From: Henriciella sp.
GTDB lineage: Bacteria; Pseudomonadota; Alphaproteobacteria; Caulobacterales; Hyphomonadaceae
DNA: 64,000 nt
Direction of reading: 5' to 3'
NCBI GenBank assembly: GCA_030066975.1
Contig: JASJAO010000012.1
Span: 1-64,000, forward strand
In this document: positions 25,916 through 35,777 of the stretch, piece after piece
Layout of the letters: the number at the start of each line of letters is the position of its first letter
Position numbering within the stretch: position 1 is the stretch's first letter
The notes under the pieces: generated by a model
Databases searched by the model: none
The model's input: the letters and a program-made list of their open reading frames with translations, nothing else
What the model was told of the DNA's origin: nothing
Program-made: the position numbers and the translations under genes

Positions 25916-26353
25916 GTGAATGTATTCAAGTCTGTGGGTATCGCTGTTGCCAGTCTTGCCGTTGCCGGGATTGCTCATGCCGGACAGTTCACAGTCGAAG
26001 CGGGCAAATCAAAGCCGCTGCGCATCAAGGGTGAGGCGGCCAGCGTAGTGATCGGTAACCCGAACATCGCCGATATCGGTGTGCATGATGAACATCTCCT
26101 GTTCATCAGCGGCAAGACGTTCGGGACGACCAACCTGCTGATTTTCGACAAGGACGGCAAAACGCTTTACGCGGCAGACCTTGTCGTCACTACAAACACG
26201 TCCAATCTCGTGACCGTGAACCGGGCTGGGCGCGATTTCTCTTACGATTGCTCACCAACTTGCCGCGCCGGTCTGTCCATTGGTGATGACCCTGGCCACT
26301 ATGGCGAAGTGTTCAACCAACTGCTACAGCAGAAAGAACTGTACGAAGAGTAG
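25916..26353 (+). CDS. Stand-alone pilus assembly N-domain protein (CpaC N-terminal-like)
   Basis: 145 aa from a GTG preceded by CGGAGGACG. A signal peptide ending AHA is followed by a T2SS/T3SS pilus N-terminal domain: LRIKGEAASVVIGNPNIADI and later GTTNLLIFDKDGKTLYAADL. The NPxIAD and GxTN..IFD..G elements also occur in the first 110 residues of CpaC. The secretin domain is absent. A unique tail follows with two cysteines (YDCSPTCRAG) and an acidic end. It is divergent from flp and followed by a terminator. A periplasmic role at the Tad secretin is inferred. Confidence 0.85.
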   Translation: MNVFKSVGIAVASLAVAGIAHAGQFTVEAGKSKPLRIKGEAASVVIGNPNIADIGVHDEHLLFISGKTFGTTNLLIFDKDGKTLYAADLVVTTNTSNLVTVNRAGRDFSYDCSPTCRAGLSIGDDPGHYGEVFNQLLQQKELYEE

Positions 26354-26375
26354 CTGAACCGCCAACCAGATAAGA

Positions 26376-26407
26376 AAAAGCCGGACCCCAGCGGGGGTCC
26401 GGCTTTT
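26376..26407. terminator. Bidirectional intrinsic terminator
   Basis: AAAAGCCGGACCCC pairs with GGGGTCCGGCTTTT around a 4-nt loop. T- and A-tracts flank both sides. It sits between the convergent pilus N-domain gene and the RodZ-like gene. Confidence 0.9.
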
Positions 26408-26440
26408 CTTTTATCCGCTTATGCTGGACAATCGGGTATC

Positions 26441-27259
26441 CTAGTTCTGGCTTCCGGACTTGGCTTCGGCCAGCGCCTTTGAGAGCTGCGCCAGTCCTCT
26501 CTGCGTCGCCGCGTCTACACTCTCAGAATACAGCGCTTCGCCATCTTCGCCGACGGCACCAATCGCATGGTCATCCAGGGTCCAGTAAAACGCGCCGGCA
26601 TCTCGCACTGTGATCGTCCATCCGGCGCCCATGCGGGGATAGTAGACTTCGCCAGCCGCCATCTTGCGATTGCGGAAGATGGTCCCGTCTGATCCGCGCA
26701 CTTCGATCCAGGCCGAACGCACCGCCTGGATTGCAAGCTCAGGGCTTTTGACCGCCTGGTTCAGCAGCGATGATTGCGATGTGACCGAACTTGAGGTCGA
26801 CAGCTTGCTGGCAATCGGCGCCTCAACTGTGCTGCCCACACGATCCTGGAAGGCAAAGAACACCGCCCCACCCAACAGAGCCGCGATGCAAAGCGCACCG
26901 GTAGGGATCAGCACGCGCCCCAAAGCCAATGACCGGCCCGCCGTGGGCATGTGGGGCATGTTTTCCGGTTCTGGGGCGCTCCGTGTCGCTGAGAAGCCAG
27001 CTGCGATTTCGTCGCCCGGCAGTCCGAGAAAGCACGCATAGGACTTGGCCTGCATGCGGACAATCGTCGGCGAGATATGGCTGGTTTCCATCGCCTCAAG
27101 TGATTGCAGCAGATCCAGTGACTGCCGTGTCGTGGTCGCAATTTCACGCAAGGACATACCCTGAGCCTCACGCGCCTCACGCAGCTGATCACCGACGCTG
27201 GCCATCACCTCATCTTCGGTGACGACGTCTTCTGGATGTGTGTCTTGTGACTGATCCAT
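26441..27259 (-). CDS. RodZ-like helix-turn-helix membrane protein
   Basis: 272 aa. An N-terminal Xre-type HTH (GDQLREAREAQGMSLREIAT, then LQSLEAMETSHI) is followed by a Pro-containing region, one transmembrane helix (LIPTGALCIAALLGGAVFFAF at about 120-140) and a C-terminal DUF4115 domain with SAWIEVRGSDGTIFRNRKMA and YYPRMGAGWTITVRDAGAFY. This is the RodZ/YfgA layout; RodZ links MreB to the envelope in rod-shaped cells. It lies upstream-adjacent to ptsP on the same strand (38 bp). Confidence 0.85.
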   Translation of the reverse strand: MDQSQDTHPEDVVTEDEVMASVGDQLREAREAQGMSLREIATTTRQSLDLLQSLEAMETSHISPTIVRMQAKSYACFLGLPGDEIAAGFSATRSAPEPENMPHMPTAGRSLALGRVLIPTGALCIAALLGGAVFFAFQDRVGSTVEAPIASKLSTSSSVTSQSSLLNQAVKSPELAIQAVRSAWIEVRGSDGTIFRNRKMAAGEVYYPRMGAGWTITVRDAGAFYWTLDDHAIGAVGEDGEALYSESVDAATQRGLAQLSKALAEAKSGSQN

Positions 27260-27297
27260 ATCTGTAAAGGCTACCCTGCGTCGCGGTTCATGTCAGC

Positions 27298-29562
27298 TCA
27301 TGAATCCGTCAATTCTATCCCTTGTTGCCGCACAAGCTCTAATACTCCGTTACGCAAGGCCGGCTCCCGCTCATCAATCAGCGCTTTGAAGTCCGGTTGG
27401 AACTTTGCCAAGTTTAAACTCCGTAACATCAGCTTGACCGGGCCAATACCACCAGCTGGCATGGACAGCCGGTCATATCCCAGTCCGACCAGACACAGCG
27501 CGTGGATCGGATGGCCTGCAACCTCACCACAAATCGACACCGGCACCTTGTGTCTGGTGCAGGTCTCGCGCACCTGATCGAGAAACCGCATCACGGGCCG
27601 CGAAATGAACGGATAGCGATCTGACACTGAAGGCGTCATCCGATCTGCGGCGTGAAAGAACTGCATCATATCATTTGTGCCAATCGAAACGAAATCGACC
27701 TCATTTCCGAGATCTTCAAGCGCGTATGCAAACGCAGGCGTTTCAAGCATCGCGCCAACTTTAAGGTCGGAGGGCGCCGCAAAGCCTCTCCTGGCGCTCC
27801 AGTCCAGTTCACCCTCCAGCAGCGCCTTGGCCTGACGAAACTCGTGCGCGCTCGTGACCATGGGAAACATTACAGAAAGCGGGCGATCTGAGGCGGCCCG
27901 AATCAGGGCTCTCATTTGCCGTCGAAACAAGCCGGGGCGATCGAGCGCAAACCGAATGGACCGCCAGCCGAGCGCCGGGTTTTCCTCGCGCGCATCGTTC
28001 AGGTTTGGGAGTAGCTTGTCTCCACCTAGGTCGAGTGTTCGAAAATGAACCGGTTTTCCATCCGCGCCGTCCAGCACTTTCCGGTACAAATCGATCTGAT
28101 CAATCAGTGTGGGTAAAGTATCCGACATCAGAAACTGAAACTCAGTTCGGAACAATCCGATCCCATCCGCCCCGGTCGTGTTGAGATGCTCCATATCGAT
28201 CCCGAGCCCGGCGTTTAGCATCAATTGCACCGGTCGCCCGTCTACGGTTTCACTCGGCTCGTCTCGCTGTGCCAGAAACGTGGCCTGACGCTCACTGCGA
28301 ACAATCTGACGCGCTTCATAGGCTTTCAGCAGACCTTCGTCCGGACGGATATGAACGGAGCCATCCTCGCCGTCGACAATCACCTGATCACCGCGCGAGA
28401 CATGCGTCATGATCCCATCTAGACCGCCGACTGTCGGGATGCCGAGCCCGCGAGCAACAATCGCCGCGTGGCTGGATGTGGCGACTTCTTCAAGGATGAT
28501 CGCTGTCAGGCCGGAGCTGCCATAGTCGAGCAACTCTGCCGGCCCGAGACGCCGGGCGACCAGCACTTCTGGCTCGCTGCCGTCTGATTTCAGATAGGAG
28601 TCTTCTGATCCCGCCAGAACACGCAACAAACGGTTATCGAGATCCTCCAGATCATGCAGGCGTTCACGAAGATACGGATCCTTGACTTTGTCAAACCGGG
28701 CGCGGTGCTCCCGGCGCAGGCGATCGATTGATGCCTCGGCGGACAATCCGCTGCGAACCCCCTCTTTCAACCGCTCCGCCCAGCTCGGATCGGAGGCCAG
28801 CAATTTATAGGCCTCAATCACCTCACGCGGCTCACCCCAGAGCCCACCAATTTCCGCGGCCAATAGTCTGTCGATGGAGAGATGCAGCTCTTCGAGCGCG
28901 CTCTCTAGACGGTGTTCCTCTGCTGCACTGTCGGTGGCAAAGAATTTCGCGGCAGGAATCACCGGGTCGTGCAGTCGAACGCGGCCCAAACCAAGTCCAT
29001 CACAGAGGCTTCGACCCTTGAGGTTCACCGAGCGACGCTCGCGGGTGGCGTTGCTCTGCTCAGGACCGCTTGTCCCCGGCGTCACGATCTCAGCCAGCAC
29101 CATCGCAATGGTTTGCAAACTGTCGATCTCGTCGTCTTCATAGAGCCGTTCGGACTGATTCTGTACGGTCAGTACGCCGATCACCCGGCCGCCTTTCAGG
29201 ACCGGCACTCCCAGAAAGGCATGATAAGGGTCTTCACCGGTTTCCGGGCGGTAAGAGAAATCCGGATGGCGCGGCGCATCCTGGATCGATAGCGGCTGGG
29301 CTGTGCGCGCAATTCGGCCAACCAGGCCTTCATCCGCGGCCATGAAGGTACGATGGATCGCATCGAGCCGCAGGCCCTCTGTCGCGATCAGTTCAAACCG
29401 GTCATCCTCAGAGCGGCGATAGATCGAACACACGTCAGCCACCATGGTACCGGCAATCATGCGCACGACCTGCATAAGCCGGGCATCGGTATCCATATCT
29501 GCAGCCATGACCGCCCGCAGGCGGTTCATCAAGAGCCGTGGGATTGAGAAACTGTCTGGCAT
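27298..29562 (-). CDS. ptsP: Phosphoenolpyruvate-protein phosphotransferase, nitrogen type (EI-Ntr)
   Basis: 754 aa. An N-terminal GAF domain (about residues 20-160, with GLVGRIARTAQPLSIQDAPR) is followed by the EI phospho-His domain with TSSHAAIVARGLGIPTVGG and a PEP-binding barrel with HFRTLDLGGDKLLPN and ICGEVAGHP. EI-Ntr passes phosphate from PEP to NPr and EIIA-Ntr, a regulatory chain rather than sugar uptake; the GAF domain senses glutamine or 2-oxoglutarate in relatives. It lies 26 bp after lysC on the same strand, a conserved alphaproteobacterial arrangement. Confidence 0.96.
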   Translation of the reverse strand: MPDSFSIPRLLMNRLRAVMAADMDTDARLMQVVRMIAGTMVADVCSIYRRSEDDRFELIATEGLRLDAIHRTFMAADEGLVGRIARTAQPLSIQDAPRHPDFSYRPETGEDPYHAFLGVPVLKGGRVIGVLTVQNQSERLYEDDEIDSLQTIAMVLAEIVTPGTSGPEQSNATRERRSVNLKGRSLCDGLGLGRVRLHDPVIPAAKFFATDSAAEEHRLESALEELHLSIDRLLAAEIGGLWGEPREVIEAYKLLASDPSWAERLKEGVRSGLSAEASIDRLRREHRARFDKVKDPYLRERLHDLEDLDNRLLRVLAGSEDSYLKSDGSEPEVLVARRLGPAELLDYGSSGLTAIILEEVATSSHAAIVARGLGIPTVGGLDGIMTHVSRGDQVIVDGEDGSVHIRPDEGLLKAYEARQIVRSERQATFLAQRDEPSETVDGRPVQLMLNAGLGIDMEHLNTTGADGIGLFRTEFQFLMSDTLPTLIDQIDLYRKVLDGADGKPVHFRTLDLGGDKLLPNLNDAREENPALGWRSIRFALDRPGLFRRQMRALIRAASDRPLSVMFPMVTSAHEFRQAKALLEGELDWSARRGFAAPSDLKVGAMLETPAFAYALEDLGNEVDFVSIGTNDMMQFFHAADRMTPSVSDRYPFISRPVMRFLDQVRETCTRHKVPVSICGEVAGHPIHALCLVGLGYDRLSMPAGGIGPVKLMLRSLNLAKFQPDFKALIDEREPALRNGVLELVRQQGIELTDS

Positions 29563-29588
29563 GATCGGGATTCAGATGACAGGCCCGC

Positions 29589-30839
29589 TCACGTGGCGTC
29601 AAGGTCAAACGCCGTATGCAGGGCGCGAACGGCCAGTTCGGTATAGTCAGCATCGATCAGCACCGAGATCTTGATCTCGGACGTCGAGATCACATCGATA
29701 TTGATATTTTTCTGATACAAGGCTTCGAACATGGTTTCGGCCACGCCGGTATGGCTTTTCATGCCGACGCCAATCACCGATACTTTTGCAACATCGCGTG
29801 TCACATCCATACTCTCGAAGTTCAGAATGTCTTTGCTGCCGAGCAGGACCTGTTCGGCTTTCTGACTGTCAGCGCTGGTACAGGTAAACACGATATTGGC
29901 GCGTTCAGGACCCCGCGCATTGGCCTGCACGATCATGTCGACATTGACGCCTTCCCGGGCCATCAGCGCAAACAGGCGCGCCGAGACACCAGGCTTATCT
30001 TCCAGGCCGTACAGCGTAACCTTCGCCTCATCGCGAGAATACGTGACACCATTGACGATCTGCTTTTCCACGATTTCATCCTCACTACATACCCAGGTTC
30101 CGGGATTGTCGGCGTCAGGTGCTGGAAAACTTGACAATACCCGAACCGGAACCTGGTGGTTCATGGCCAGCTCGACCGAGCGTGTCTGCAGGACTTTCGC
30201 CCCTAAAGACGCCATTTCGAGCATTTCTTCGTAAGAGACTTTTTCCAGCCTCTGTGCCTGTGGAACAATGCGGGGGTCGGTCGTGTAGACGCCATCCACA
30301 TCGGTATAGATGTCGCACTGATCAGCGTTCAGAGCCGCAGCGACGGCCACTGCGGTGGTGTCGGAGCCCCCCCGTCCAAGGGTCGACACGCGTCCCTCTG
30401 ATGTCACGCCCTGAAATCCTGCAATCACTGCCACCTCGCCTGCCTCAACCGCTTCTGACAGGCCGCTATCTTCTGCGAAGCCGTCAATTCGGGCTGCGCC
30501 GTGACCTTCGCGTGTGTTCATCTGCATCTGCCAGCCAAGCCAGCTGCGCGCCTTCAAGCCGCGTTTGCGCAGGGACAGCGCCAAGAGGCCGCTAGTGACC
30601 TGTTCCCCGGACGCGACCACAACATCATATTCATCGTTAAAGTCCGGGCCGGTGACATGCTCCCCGGCCGCGCCGCGGGCAAGCTCGACCAGTTTATTGG
30701 TTTCCCCTGACATGGCCGATACGATCACCGCCAGTTTTTCGCCTCGCGCTGCGCGATAGGCGACAATGTCTGCGACATGCGAGATCCGCTCAAGATCTGC
30801 CACAGAGGTGCCACCAAATTTCAAAACACTGCGCGCCAT
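29589..30839 (-). CDS. lysC: Aspartate kinase
   Basis: 416 aa from the ATG at 30837-30839, giving the standard start [18 protein letters not shown]. The kinase domain includes [19 protein letters not shown] and [18 protein letters not shown]. Two ACT domains follow for feedback control by lysine and/or threonine ([34 protein letters not shown]). It catalyses the first step of the Lys/Thr/Met/DAP pathway. It is divergent from ubiG, with 94 bp between the starts. Confidence 0.97.
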   Translation of the reverse strand: MARSVLKFGGTSVADLERISHVADIVAYRAARGEKLAVIVSAMSGETNKLVELARGAAGEHVTGPDFNDEYDVVVASGEQVTSGLLALSLRKRGLKARSWLGWQMQMNTREGHGAARIDGFAEDSGLSEAVEAGEVAVIAGFQGVTSEGRVSTLGRGGSDTTAVAVAAALNADQCDIYTDVDGVYTTDPRIVPQAQRLEKVSYEEMLEMASLGAKVLQTRSVELAMNHQVPVRVLSSFPAPDADNPGTWVCSEDEIVEKQIVNGVTYSRDEAKVTLYGLEDKPGVSARLFALMAREGVNVDMIVQANARGPERANIVFTCTSADSQKAEQVLLGSKDILNFESMDVTRDVAKVSVIGVGMKSHTGVAETMFEALYQKNINIDVISTSEIKISVLIDADYTELAVRALHTAFDLDAT

Positions 30840-30933
30840 TGCCGTCTCGCCAATCCTACCCATCTTAATCACAATGAGACCAAGCGCGTCCTTAAAGCGC
30901 GGCGCAGAAAATCGCAATCAGGAACGAGAGCCA

Positions 30934-31719
30934 ATGGCAGAGCTTGCCGAAGCAACCCGTACAGCACCCAGCACGCCGAGCATCGATCCCGAAGAGGTCG
31001 CCAAGTTCTCCGCGATCGCGGCAGAGTGGTGGGATCCAAAGGGCAAGTTCCGCCCGCTGCATCGCTTCAACCCGGTTCGGCTTGGGTTTATCCGCGATAC
31101 AATCGAAGCACATTTTAACCTGGAGGCTGGCGCCAAGCGCCCGTTCGAGGGCCTGCGCCTGCTCGACATTGGCTGTGGCGGCGGTCTTGTCAGCGAGCCG
31201 ATGACCCGGCTCGGCGCAAGCGTCACCGGCGTGGATGCGAGTGAGGCGAACATCAAGACCGCTCTCACCCATGCCCGTGAAAGTGGCCTGAAAATCGACT
31301 ACCGCGCCGGAACGGTTGAAGGCCTGTTAGAGGCCGGCGAGCCGCCTTTCGATGTCGTGCTCAATCTGGAAGTGGTTGAACATGTCGCAGATCCACAACA
31401 ATTCCTGATTGACTGCGCAGCGCTCGTCAAACCGGGCGGCCTGACCATTATCGCCACCCTCAACCGCACGGCCAAAGCGTTTGCGCTGGCGATTGTTGGC
31501 GCGGAATATGTCCTCGGCTGGCTGCCAAAAGGCACGCATGAGTTCGAGAAATTCCTGCGCCCAAGCGAAATCGAGCAGGCGCTGAAACAGGGCGGGCTTG
31601 TGGCCGAGCCGACGCAAGGGGTGAGCTTCAACCCGATTGTGAACGAGTGGCGCCTGTCCTCAGATGACAAGGTGAATTACATGATGGTGGCAAGACGTCC
31701 GGAGAAACCGACTGAATGA
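30934..31719 (+). CDS. ubiG: Ubiquinone biosynthesis O-methyltransferase UbiG
   Basis: 261 aa from the ATG at 30934; a longer frame from 30766 would run into the divergent lysC gene. The start region has [20 protein letters not shown] and [13 protein letters not shown], both diagnostic of UbiG. The SAM motif is [15 protein letters not shown]. UbiG performs both O-methylations in ubiquinone synthesis at the inner membrane. Its stop overlaps the start of the DUF924 gene (ATGA). Confidence 0.95.
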   Translation: MAELAEATRTAPSTPSIDPEEVAKFSAIAAEWWDPKGKFRPLHRFNPVRLGFIRDTIEAHFNLEAGAKRPFEGLRLLDIGCGGGLVSEPMTRLGASVTGVDASEANIKTALTHARESGLKIDYRAGTVEGLLEAGEPPFDVVLNLEVVEHVADPQQFLIDCAALVKPGGLTIIATLNRTAKAFALAIVGAEYVLGWLPKGTHEFEKFLRPSEIEQALKQGGLVAEPTQGVSFNPIVNEWRLSSDDKVNYMMVARRPEKPTE

Positions 31720-32327
31720 CCCATCTGCCCACACCGGGCGCTGTTCTCGATTACTGGTTTGGCGCGGCCACAGATGATGCCTATGTGGCCAAAACGAAGA
31801 ACAAGCTCTGGTTCCAGAAATCCTTTGCCACCGATCAGCAGATTTCGGATCGGTTTCTGCCGCTGCTCACAGCGCTGGCGAGCGGTCTTGCAGACCGGTG
31901 GGCAGCTGCGGCCCCGCGGGCGAGGCTTGCAGCCATCATCACGCTGGACCAGTTCAGCCGCAATCTGTTTCGCGGAAACGCGCTCGCTTTTGGCCATGAC
32001 AAGCTGGCGCTTGGGCTCTGTAAGGAAGGCCTGATGCTCGGCGAAGACACAGAGCTGAGCGAGGTGGAGAAGATCTTTTTCTACATCCCACTCGAGCATT
32101 CAGAACAGTTGCCGGATCAGGATCTCTCGGTCAGCCAATACCAAAAACTGGCCCGTCACAGCCGTCCGGCCTTCAAGACACTGGTCGATGAAACCCTGCT
32201 CTATGCCGTCAAGCATCGGGACGTGATCCGCGAGTTTGGCCGGTTTCCGCATCGAAATGCGATCCTGAAACGGTCAAGCACAGGGCCGGAACAGGCCTAT
32301 CTGGCACGGCCTGGCTCTGGCTTCTAA
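31716..32327 (+). CDS. DUF924 family protein
   Basis: 203 aa. Family features are the start VLDYWFGAA, the core [33 protein letters not shown] and [20 protein letters not shown]. It is an all-alpha, TPR-like fold of unknown biochemical function, common in Proteobacteria and eukaryotes. Translation is coupled to ubiG by a 4-nt overlap. A link to quinone synthesis is suggested only by position. Confidence 0.93.
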   Translation: MTHLPTPGAVLDYWFGAATDDAYVAKTKNKLWFQKSFATDQQISDRFLPLLTALASGLADRWAAAAPRARLAAIITLDQFSRNLFRGNALAFGHDKLALGLCKEGLMLGEDTELSEVEKIFFYIPLEHSEQLPDQDLSVSQYQKLARHSRPAFKTLVDETLLYAVKHRDVIREFGRFPHRNAILKRSSTGPEQAYLARPGSGF

Positions 32328-32336
32328 GGTCTTGCC

Positions 32337-33353
32337 CTACTCTGAGACAGGCTCGGTGATCGCCATCAGGTTGATCTGAAACACCAGATCGGCATTCGGG
32401 GGAATATCTTCGCCCGCACCGTCTGCCCCATAAGCTTGAGCCGCCGGCATAAAGGCGAGCACCCGATCCCCCGGGCGCATATAAGTCAGAACCTCATCAA
32501 ATCCCGGGATCAGTTTCCCAACTTCGAATTCAGCCGGTGCCCCGCGCGACCAGGAACTGTCAAAGAATTCTGTGGTCTCGGCCAGTCGCCCTTCATAGTG
32601 AACGACGACCTGGTCACCGACCAGTGCATTTCGGCTTTCCGATTTCCCATCTTCGAGCGTGACATAAGCCACACCGCTCGGCAGCTGATTGATGCCGGGC
32701 TTGTTTGGATCCCAGGGCAGAAAGGCCTGCCAGGCGGGCATGTCGGGCCCAGCAGCCTCGACGACAACCGCCTGCGGGGCTTCAGCTGCAGCGTCCGCTC
32801 CAGAGGCGGCGGCAAGATCCGCCGCACTCAAAAAGCCTTCCAGTTCCACCTGAAACACGACATCCGCGTTCGCCGGGATCAGTTCGCCGACGGCTTCACT
32901 GCCGAACGCAAGCTCTGACGGGATGAAGACCAGCCATTCATCACCGGGCGACATTTTCTGGATGACCTCACCCCAGCCGTCCAACAGCTCGGGAACGGTA
33001 TACACGCTTGACTCGCCGCGGGAGTAGGAACTGTCAATCTTCACGCCATCTTGGGCGAGGAAACCCTCATAGTTCACAACCACTGTGGCATCTGGTCCGG
33101 GTGTTCCCCGCGACGTGTCTCCGGATTTGATGGGGATCCAGCGCAAGCCACTGGCCGAAAGCTCCATCTCATCGCATTTGGCCGGAAAGGGCGCAGTAAA
33201 CTCTGACGGACCAGGCGCATAAGCCGGGCAAGGCGCGGATGAGACGCCGGTGAAGACACCCGTCGTGCCTCCCGGCAGGGCTGGCAGGGTCTCACACCCT
33301 GTTAGCGCAAGCGCGCCAGCCGCGAGTAAAATCGTCGAACGTGTTGCGGACAT
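32337..33353 (-). CDS. Lipoprotein with two FKBP-type peptidyl-prolyl isomerase domains
   Basis: 338 aa from the ATG at 33351-33353 (RBS AAGGGGAGTG). The signal peptide ends in the lipobox LTGC. Two FKBP domains follow (about 70-185 and 230-335), each with VVNYEGFL/VVHYEGRL, a DSSYSRG/DSSWSRG hairpin and a closing ANADVVFQVEL/PNADLVFQINL. FKBPs speed Xaa-Pro isomerisation in protein folding. Activity may be weak in one domain. It is immediately followed, on the same strand, by a paralogous gene. Location is probably periplasmic, membrane-anchored. Confidence 0.92.
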   Translation of the reverse strand: MSATRSTILLAAGALALTGCETLPALPGGTTGVFTGVSSAPCPAYAPGPSEFTAPFPAKCDEMELSASGLRWIPIKSGDTSRGTPGPDATVVVNYEGFLAQDGVKIDSSYSRGESSVYTVPELLDGWGEVIQKMSPGDEWLVFIPSELAFGSEAVGELIPANADVVFQVELEGFLSAADLAAASGADAAAEAPQAVVVEAAGPDMPAWQAFLPWDPNKPGINQLPSGVAYVTLEDGKSESRNALVGDQVVVHYEGRLAETTEFFDSSWSRGAPAEFEVGKLIPGFDEVLTYMRPGDRVLAFMPAAQAYGADGAGEDIPPNADLVFQINLMAITEPVSE

Positions 33354-33436
33354 GAATAGCACTCCCCTTGCTACTTGTCTGGCCATTGTCCAGGCCAGCC
33401 TCCTTGCGTATCCCGGCGCAGGTTATGCTCCTGCCT

Positions 33437-34354
33437 CTACTGGACAGGTATAATATCCATTAATTCGACTTCAAAATCGAGCGCAGCATCTGGTGGGATC
33501 GGTCCGCGTCCCTGTGGTCCATAGGCCAGGTCTGACGGAATATGGACCAGCCAGCGATCGCCCGGCTTCATCATGGATAGCGCCTCAACCCAGCCTGGAA
33601 TGACGCCATTAGCCGGGAAAATCGCCGCTTCACCACGTTTGAACGCGCTGTCGAATATATCGCCCGTATCCGCGAACCGGCCTTCATAATAGACCACGAC
33701 CATCTCGTTCGGCAGTGGCGAAGCTCCGGCGTCATTGCCTTCGGCCAGAACGACATATTCAAGGCCGGACTCGGTCTTCTGGATACCGTCCAGCTCAGAA
33801 TTCCAGGGCGTATACTTGCCCCAGGCTTCAGTATCCACCTCGCGCGGCTTAGGCGCCTCAACAACCTGACGCAACTCGACCCGAAAGATAAGATCGTCAC
33901 CCGGCTTGATCACGCCGCCCGGACGCGGGTTCTGACCATAGCCAAGTTCGCTCGGAATGAAGAACACAAATTCATCACCTTCAGACATCAGCTGCAAACC
34001 TTCGGTCCAACCCGAGATGACCTGATTGACGCCGAAGCTGGAGGTTGAACCGCGCTCATACGAGCTGTCAAACACGGTGCCATCATTCAAACGGCCATCA
34101 TACATCACGCTGACCCGGTCGCGCGGGCCGGGACAGGTTGCTCCTTCAGACCCGTTTTTGATGACTGCGAACTGTAAGCCGCTTTCAGTGGTATACACTC
34201 CGCTCTTCTTAGGGTTCCAGGGGATCAACGAGGCTAATGGATCGTTTATGTCGTCGACGGAGACTGTTTTGAACATTGTTTCACACGTGATTGTTGGATT
34301 ACCGCACGCCACCAGAACCAGACTAGCAGCAGCAAGAGCGAGTTTACGAAGCAT
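33437..34354 (-). CDS. Second lipoprotein with two FKBP-type domains (tandem paralogue)
   Basis: 305 aa. The signal peptide ends in the lipobox LVAC. Two FKBP domains are visible, with VSVMYDGRLNDGTVFDSSYE, VFFIPSELGYG and, later, VVYYEGRFADTGDIFDSAFK and VHIPSDLAYGPQG. The conserved Asp, Tyr and the aromatic floor of the active site are kept in both. It is a paralogue of the adjacent gene at 32337 (84 bp away), so the pair encodes four exported FKBP domains. Confidence 0.92.
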   Translation of the reverse strand: MLRKLALAAASLVLVACGNPTITCETMFKTVSVDDINDPLASLIPWNPKKSGVYTTESGLQFAVIKNGSEGATCPGPRDRVSVMYDGRLNDGTVFDSSYERGSTSSFGVNQVISGWTEGLQLMSEGDEFVFFIPSELGYGQNPRPGGVIKPGDDLIFRVELRQVVEAPKPREVDTEAWGKYTPWNSELDGIQKTESGLEYVVLAEGNDAGASPLPNEMVVVYYEGRFADTGDIFDSAFKRGEAAIFPANGVIPGWVEALSMMKPGDRWLVHIPSDLAYGPQGRGPIPPDAALDFEVELMDIIPVQ

Positions 34355-34467
34355 GGCAGATACTCCTGTTATGGGACTGAGTGGGCTCTAGACAGCTTCA
34401 ACAGACCTGTCACGGGGTCGCTGTCAAATCCGCGACCTTTGCGCCAGTTATAAGCGCGCCAGCACTG

Positions 34468-35682
34468 CTAATTGGTGCGCGGTGGGTAGCCGGCCAGCGT
34501 CAGCGCTTCAATCACATCATTGGTATGCTGCGCATCTCGGGTCTCCATCAGGATGTCAAACTCAGCTCCTTTAGCCGGGACGTCCAGCGCGATGCGGTTA
34601 TGGCCAACCTCCATAATATTGGCACCCGCATCTCCGATGACTTTCGACACGAGAGCCAGAAGGCCTGGCGTGTCATCGCCGATTATGCGGATATTGGAGA
34701 TCCGTTTTTCACGAACCAGCGACCTCGTCAGCACAGAGGCCAGCAATCGCGTGTCTATATTGCCGCCGCACAGGACGAGCCCGACCTTGCGTCCGGCAAA
34801 CTTCTGCGGATGCGCGAGCAAGGCAGCGAGGCCAGCCGCGCCAGCCCCTTCCACCACGGTTTTCTCGACACTGACCAGCAGAGTGATGGCGCGTTCAATG
34901 TGGGCTTCTTCGACAATCACAACATCATCGACCAGTTCACGCACCACCTGTTCGGTCAGATGACCGACATCTTTGACCGCGATCCCTTCGGCGATAGAAG
35001 CCCCGCCGGTTGACGGCTCTCGCCCTTCAAGGCGGGCGCGCATTCCGGCATACATGGCCGCTTCGACGCCGACAATTCGGATGAACCTGTTATGCGCCTT
35101 GGCTGCGGTCGCCATGCCCGAAATCAAACCCCCGCCGCCGATCGGCACCACCAGCGTGTCAAGATCCGGTTTGTCTTCCAGCATTTCCAGCGCGACCGTA
35201 CCCTGCCCGGCCATGATCAGCGGATCATCGAAGGGATGAATCCAGGTCAGTCCCTCTGCCTGACGGATCTGTTCGGCATGGGCTTTGGCTTCGTCAAACG
35301 TGTTGCCTTCCAGCAGCACGCGAGCGCCGAACGCGCGGGTATGCTCGACCTTGTTAAACGGCGTGGTGACCGGCATCACGATGGTAACCGGGATCCCCAG
35401 CCGGCGACCATGATACGCGACGCCTTGCGAGTGATTGCCCGCCGAGGCAGCGATCACACCGGAGGTCTTCTCCTCATCCGACAGACGCGTCAGCTTGTTC
35501 AGAGCCCCGCGTTCCTTGAAAGCTGCGGTGAATTGCAGATTCTCGAACTTAACCCAGACCTCAGCGCCAGTGATGCCAGACAGAGTTTTCGAGTAACGCA
35601 TCGGTGTGCGCTCAATCTGGCCGTCCAGAATGGCAGCCGCATCGCGGACATCCTTGATGGTGATCGGCAATTTGTCTGTCAT
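34468..35682 (-). CDS. ilvA: Threonine ammonia-lyase
   Basis: 404 aa from the ATG at 35680-35682, giving MTDKLPITIKDV. The PLP lysine is in FTAAFKERGALNKL, and the glycine loop is IGGGGLISGMATA. A C-terminal ACT domain (about residues 325-404) with VIGDAGANIMEVGHNRIALD places it in the catabolic/biosynthetic TdcB-like branch with one regulatory domain. It converts threonine to 2-oxobutyrate and ammonia for isoleucine synthesis. It is divergent from rimM (95 bp between starts). Confidence 0.94.
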   Translation of the reverse strand: MTDKLPITIKDVRDAAAILDGQIERTPMRYSKTLSGITGAEVWVKFENLQFTAAFKERGALNKLTRLSDEEKTSGVIAASAGNHSQGVAYHGRRLGIPVTIVMPVTTPFNKVEHTRAFGARVLLEGNTFDEAKAHAEQIRQAEGLTWIHPFDDPLIMAGQGTVALEMLEDKPDLDTLVVPIGGGGLISGMATAAKAHNRFIRIVGVEAAMYAGMRARLEGREPSTGGASIAEGIAVKDVGHLTEQVVRELVDDVVIVEEAHIERAITLLVSVEKTVVEGAGAAGLAALLAHPQKFAGRKVGLVLCGGNIDTRLLASVLTRSLVREKRISNIRIIGDDTPGLLALVSKVIGDAGANIMEVGHNRIALDVPAKGAEFDILMETRDAQHTNDVIEALTLAGYPPRTN

Positions 35683-35777
35683 CGCTCCAGATCCTGTTTT
35701 CAGATCGCGCAGTCCTAATCGCGTTACACGGAAAATGGAACCTTCCATTCCCTTGCGTCTGTCAGTAAACGCGCGGA

